From: Lampris incognitus
Taxonomy: Eukaryota > Chordata > Actinopteri > Lampriformes > Lampridae
DNA length: 64,000 nucleotides
Reading direction: 5' to 3'
Assembly: GCF_029633865.1 (NCBI RefSeq)
Contig: NC_079214.1
Span: 27,068,224-27,132,223 of the forward strand
The notes beneath the pieces are model-generated. The model was given only the letters and a program-made list of their open reading frames with translations. It ran no database searches and was not told where the DNA came from. Positions within the stretch are counted from its first letter, which is position 1. The number at the start of each line of letters is the position of its first letter. This document shows, piece by piece, positions 62,945 through 64,000 of the stretch. The position numbers and the translations under genes were made by a program.

Positions 62945-64000
62945 CACTGATGAGCCAAAACATTATGATCACTCACAGGTAAACCGAATAACATTGATCA
63001 TCTCCAAACAAGGGCATGTATCAAGGTCTGGGTAGATTAGATGGTAAGTGAACAATCAATTCTTGTAGTCAATGTGTTGGATGCAGGCGAAATTGGCAGT
63101 AGTAAAGACCTGAGCAACTTTGACAAGGGCCAAATTGTTATGGCCAGACTGGGTCAGAGCATCTCTGAAACAGCCAGGCTTGTGGGGTGCTTCTGGTCAG
63201 CAGTGTTGAGTACCTACCGACAGTGGTACGAGGAGGGACAAACCACAAGCTGGCGAAGGGGTGTTGGGAGGCCAAGACTCATCGATGCACAAGGGCAACT
63301 AAGGCTATCCTGTCTGGTGCGAACCGACAGAAGTTCTACTGTGGTACAAGTCACAGAACATATTAATGATGGTTACAAGAGGAATGTGTCACAGTACACA
63401 TCGCACCCTGCTGTGTATGGGGCTACGTAACTGCAGACCGGTCAGAGGGCCCATGATGACCCCTGTTCACCATCGACAGCAATTACAATGGGCACACGAG
63501 CATTGGAACTGGACCTTGGAGCAGTGGAAGAAGGTTGCCTGATCCAGTGAGTCCTGTTTTCTTTTAGGTCATGTGGATGGCAGTGTACGCATGTGCCATT
63601 TACCTGGGGAAGTGATGTACTGTAGTAGGAAGACAAGTCGGTGGAGGGAGTGTGATGCTCTGGGCAATGTTCTGCTGGGAAACCCTGGGTCAAGCCATTC
63701 ATGTGGACATCAATTTGACATTTGACACGTGCCACCTACCTAAACATCATTGCACCCCAAGTATATCCCTTCATGGCAATGGTATTCCTTAATGGCAGTG
63801 ACCTCTTTCAGCAGGATAATGGGCCCTGCCACACTGCACACATTGTTCGGGAATGGTTAGCGGAACAAGATGAAGTCTTCAAGGTGTTCCCCTGGCCTCC
63901 ACATTCTCCACATCTCCACCTAATTCAGCATCTATGGGATGTGCTGTGCCGACCAGTGCGATCCATGGTGGCTCCATCTCACAACTTGCAGGACTTGAAG
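62945..64000 (+). mobile_element. Tc1-like element, cut by window end
   Basis: Starts after a TA (62943-62944) with CACTGATGAGCCAAAACATT, the terminal repeat of a common fish Tc1 family. The right end is outside the window. Confidence 0.8.
63041..64000 (+). pseudogene. Tc1-like transposase, broken and missing catalytic acids
   Basis: 63041-63430 keeps an open frame with the helix-turn-helix region: [55 protein letters not shown]. It then breaks up with several stops. From about 63725 the frame resumes: RATYLNIIAPQVYPFMAMVF, LFQQDNGPCHTAHIVREWL, then HSPHLHLIQHLWDVL. In active Tc1 proteins the last block reads SPDLNPIEHLW, so the final catalytic Glu is replaced by Gln and the preceding Asp by His. 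The second acid (QQDN) is kept. The copy is dead and runs off the window end. Confidence 0.8.

Overview
The window is vertebrate nuclear DNA, almost certainly from a ray-finned fish. It has intron-split host genes with GT-AG splice sites and long non-coding tracts. Its transposon mix (RTE, L2 and Rex1-like LINEs, Tc1 and hAT DNA transposons, Ty3/gypsy and Ty1/copia elements, tRNA-derived SINEs) is typical of teleosts. There are no operons, ribosome binding sites or CRISPR arrays. I had no alignment tools: family names come from recognising protein motifs, and boundaries come from terminal repeats and target-site duplications (TSDs) read by eye.

Host genes. The one intact gene is gatm (glycine amidinotransferase, mitochondrial; creatine synthesis) on the minus strand at 47695-57161. 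All nine coding exons can be traced; they give 422 residues with the three catalytic residues in place, a TATA box upstream and a poly(A) signal downstream. The last two exons of hdc (histidine decarboxylase) lie on the plus strand at 11458-12609, but the first is frameshifted and the second runs into a transposon end, so this copy looks dead. A decayed SAMD3-like gene fragment lies at 23353-24195.

Left part (1-14 kb). A Tc1 element (1074-2683) comes first. Next is a full-length RTE LINE (2802-5946) inserted in an old hAT transposase, then a minus-strand copia-like element (about 6485-7940) in the same hAT relic, then SINEs, a LINE tail and the hdc relic.

Middle (14-33 kb). The stretch 14042-23261 reads as one roughly 1.85 kb DNA transposon swollen to 9.2 kb by four nested insertions: two hATs, a copia element without reverse transcriptase, and an LTR-like segment. 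A hAT MITE is nested inside one of the hATs. Then come a Tc1 remnant, LINE tails and a Ty3/gypsy chromovirus (27830-33088) that has lost most of its 5' LTR.

Right part (33-64 kb). This holds SINEs, a decayed L2 LINE (37716-41207) with two insertions, a miniature LTR element (41208-41701), a second gypsy element with both LTRs (42003-46325), and gatm, which carries a third gypsy in intron 3 and SINEs in introns 7 and 8. Beyond gatm lie a foldback element, a tandem array of miniature LTR elements (about 62180-62921) and a Tc1 copy cut by the window end.

Most notable observation. A small LTR-element family is present at 41208-41701, 58399-58466 and 62180-62921. Its 133-157 bp LTRs carry tRNA-type RNA polymerase III A and B boxes at a constant spacing. 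They flank a 103-117 bp core that holds only a tRNA-Leu-like primer binding site and a purine tract. This resembles a TRIM/Cassandra-type element with a tRNA-like LTR. I do not know of a described vertebrate family of this kind.
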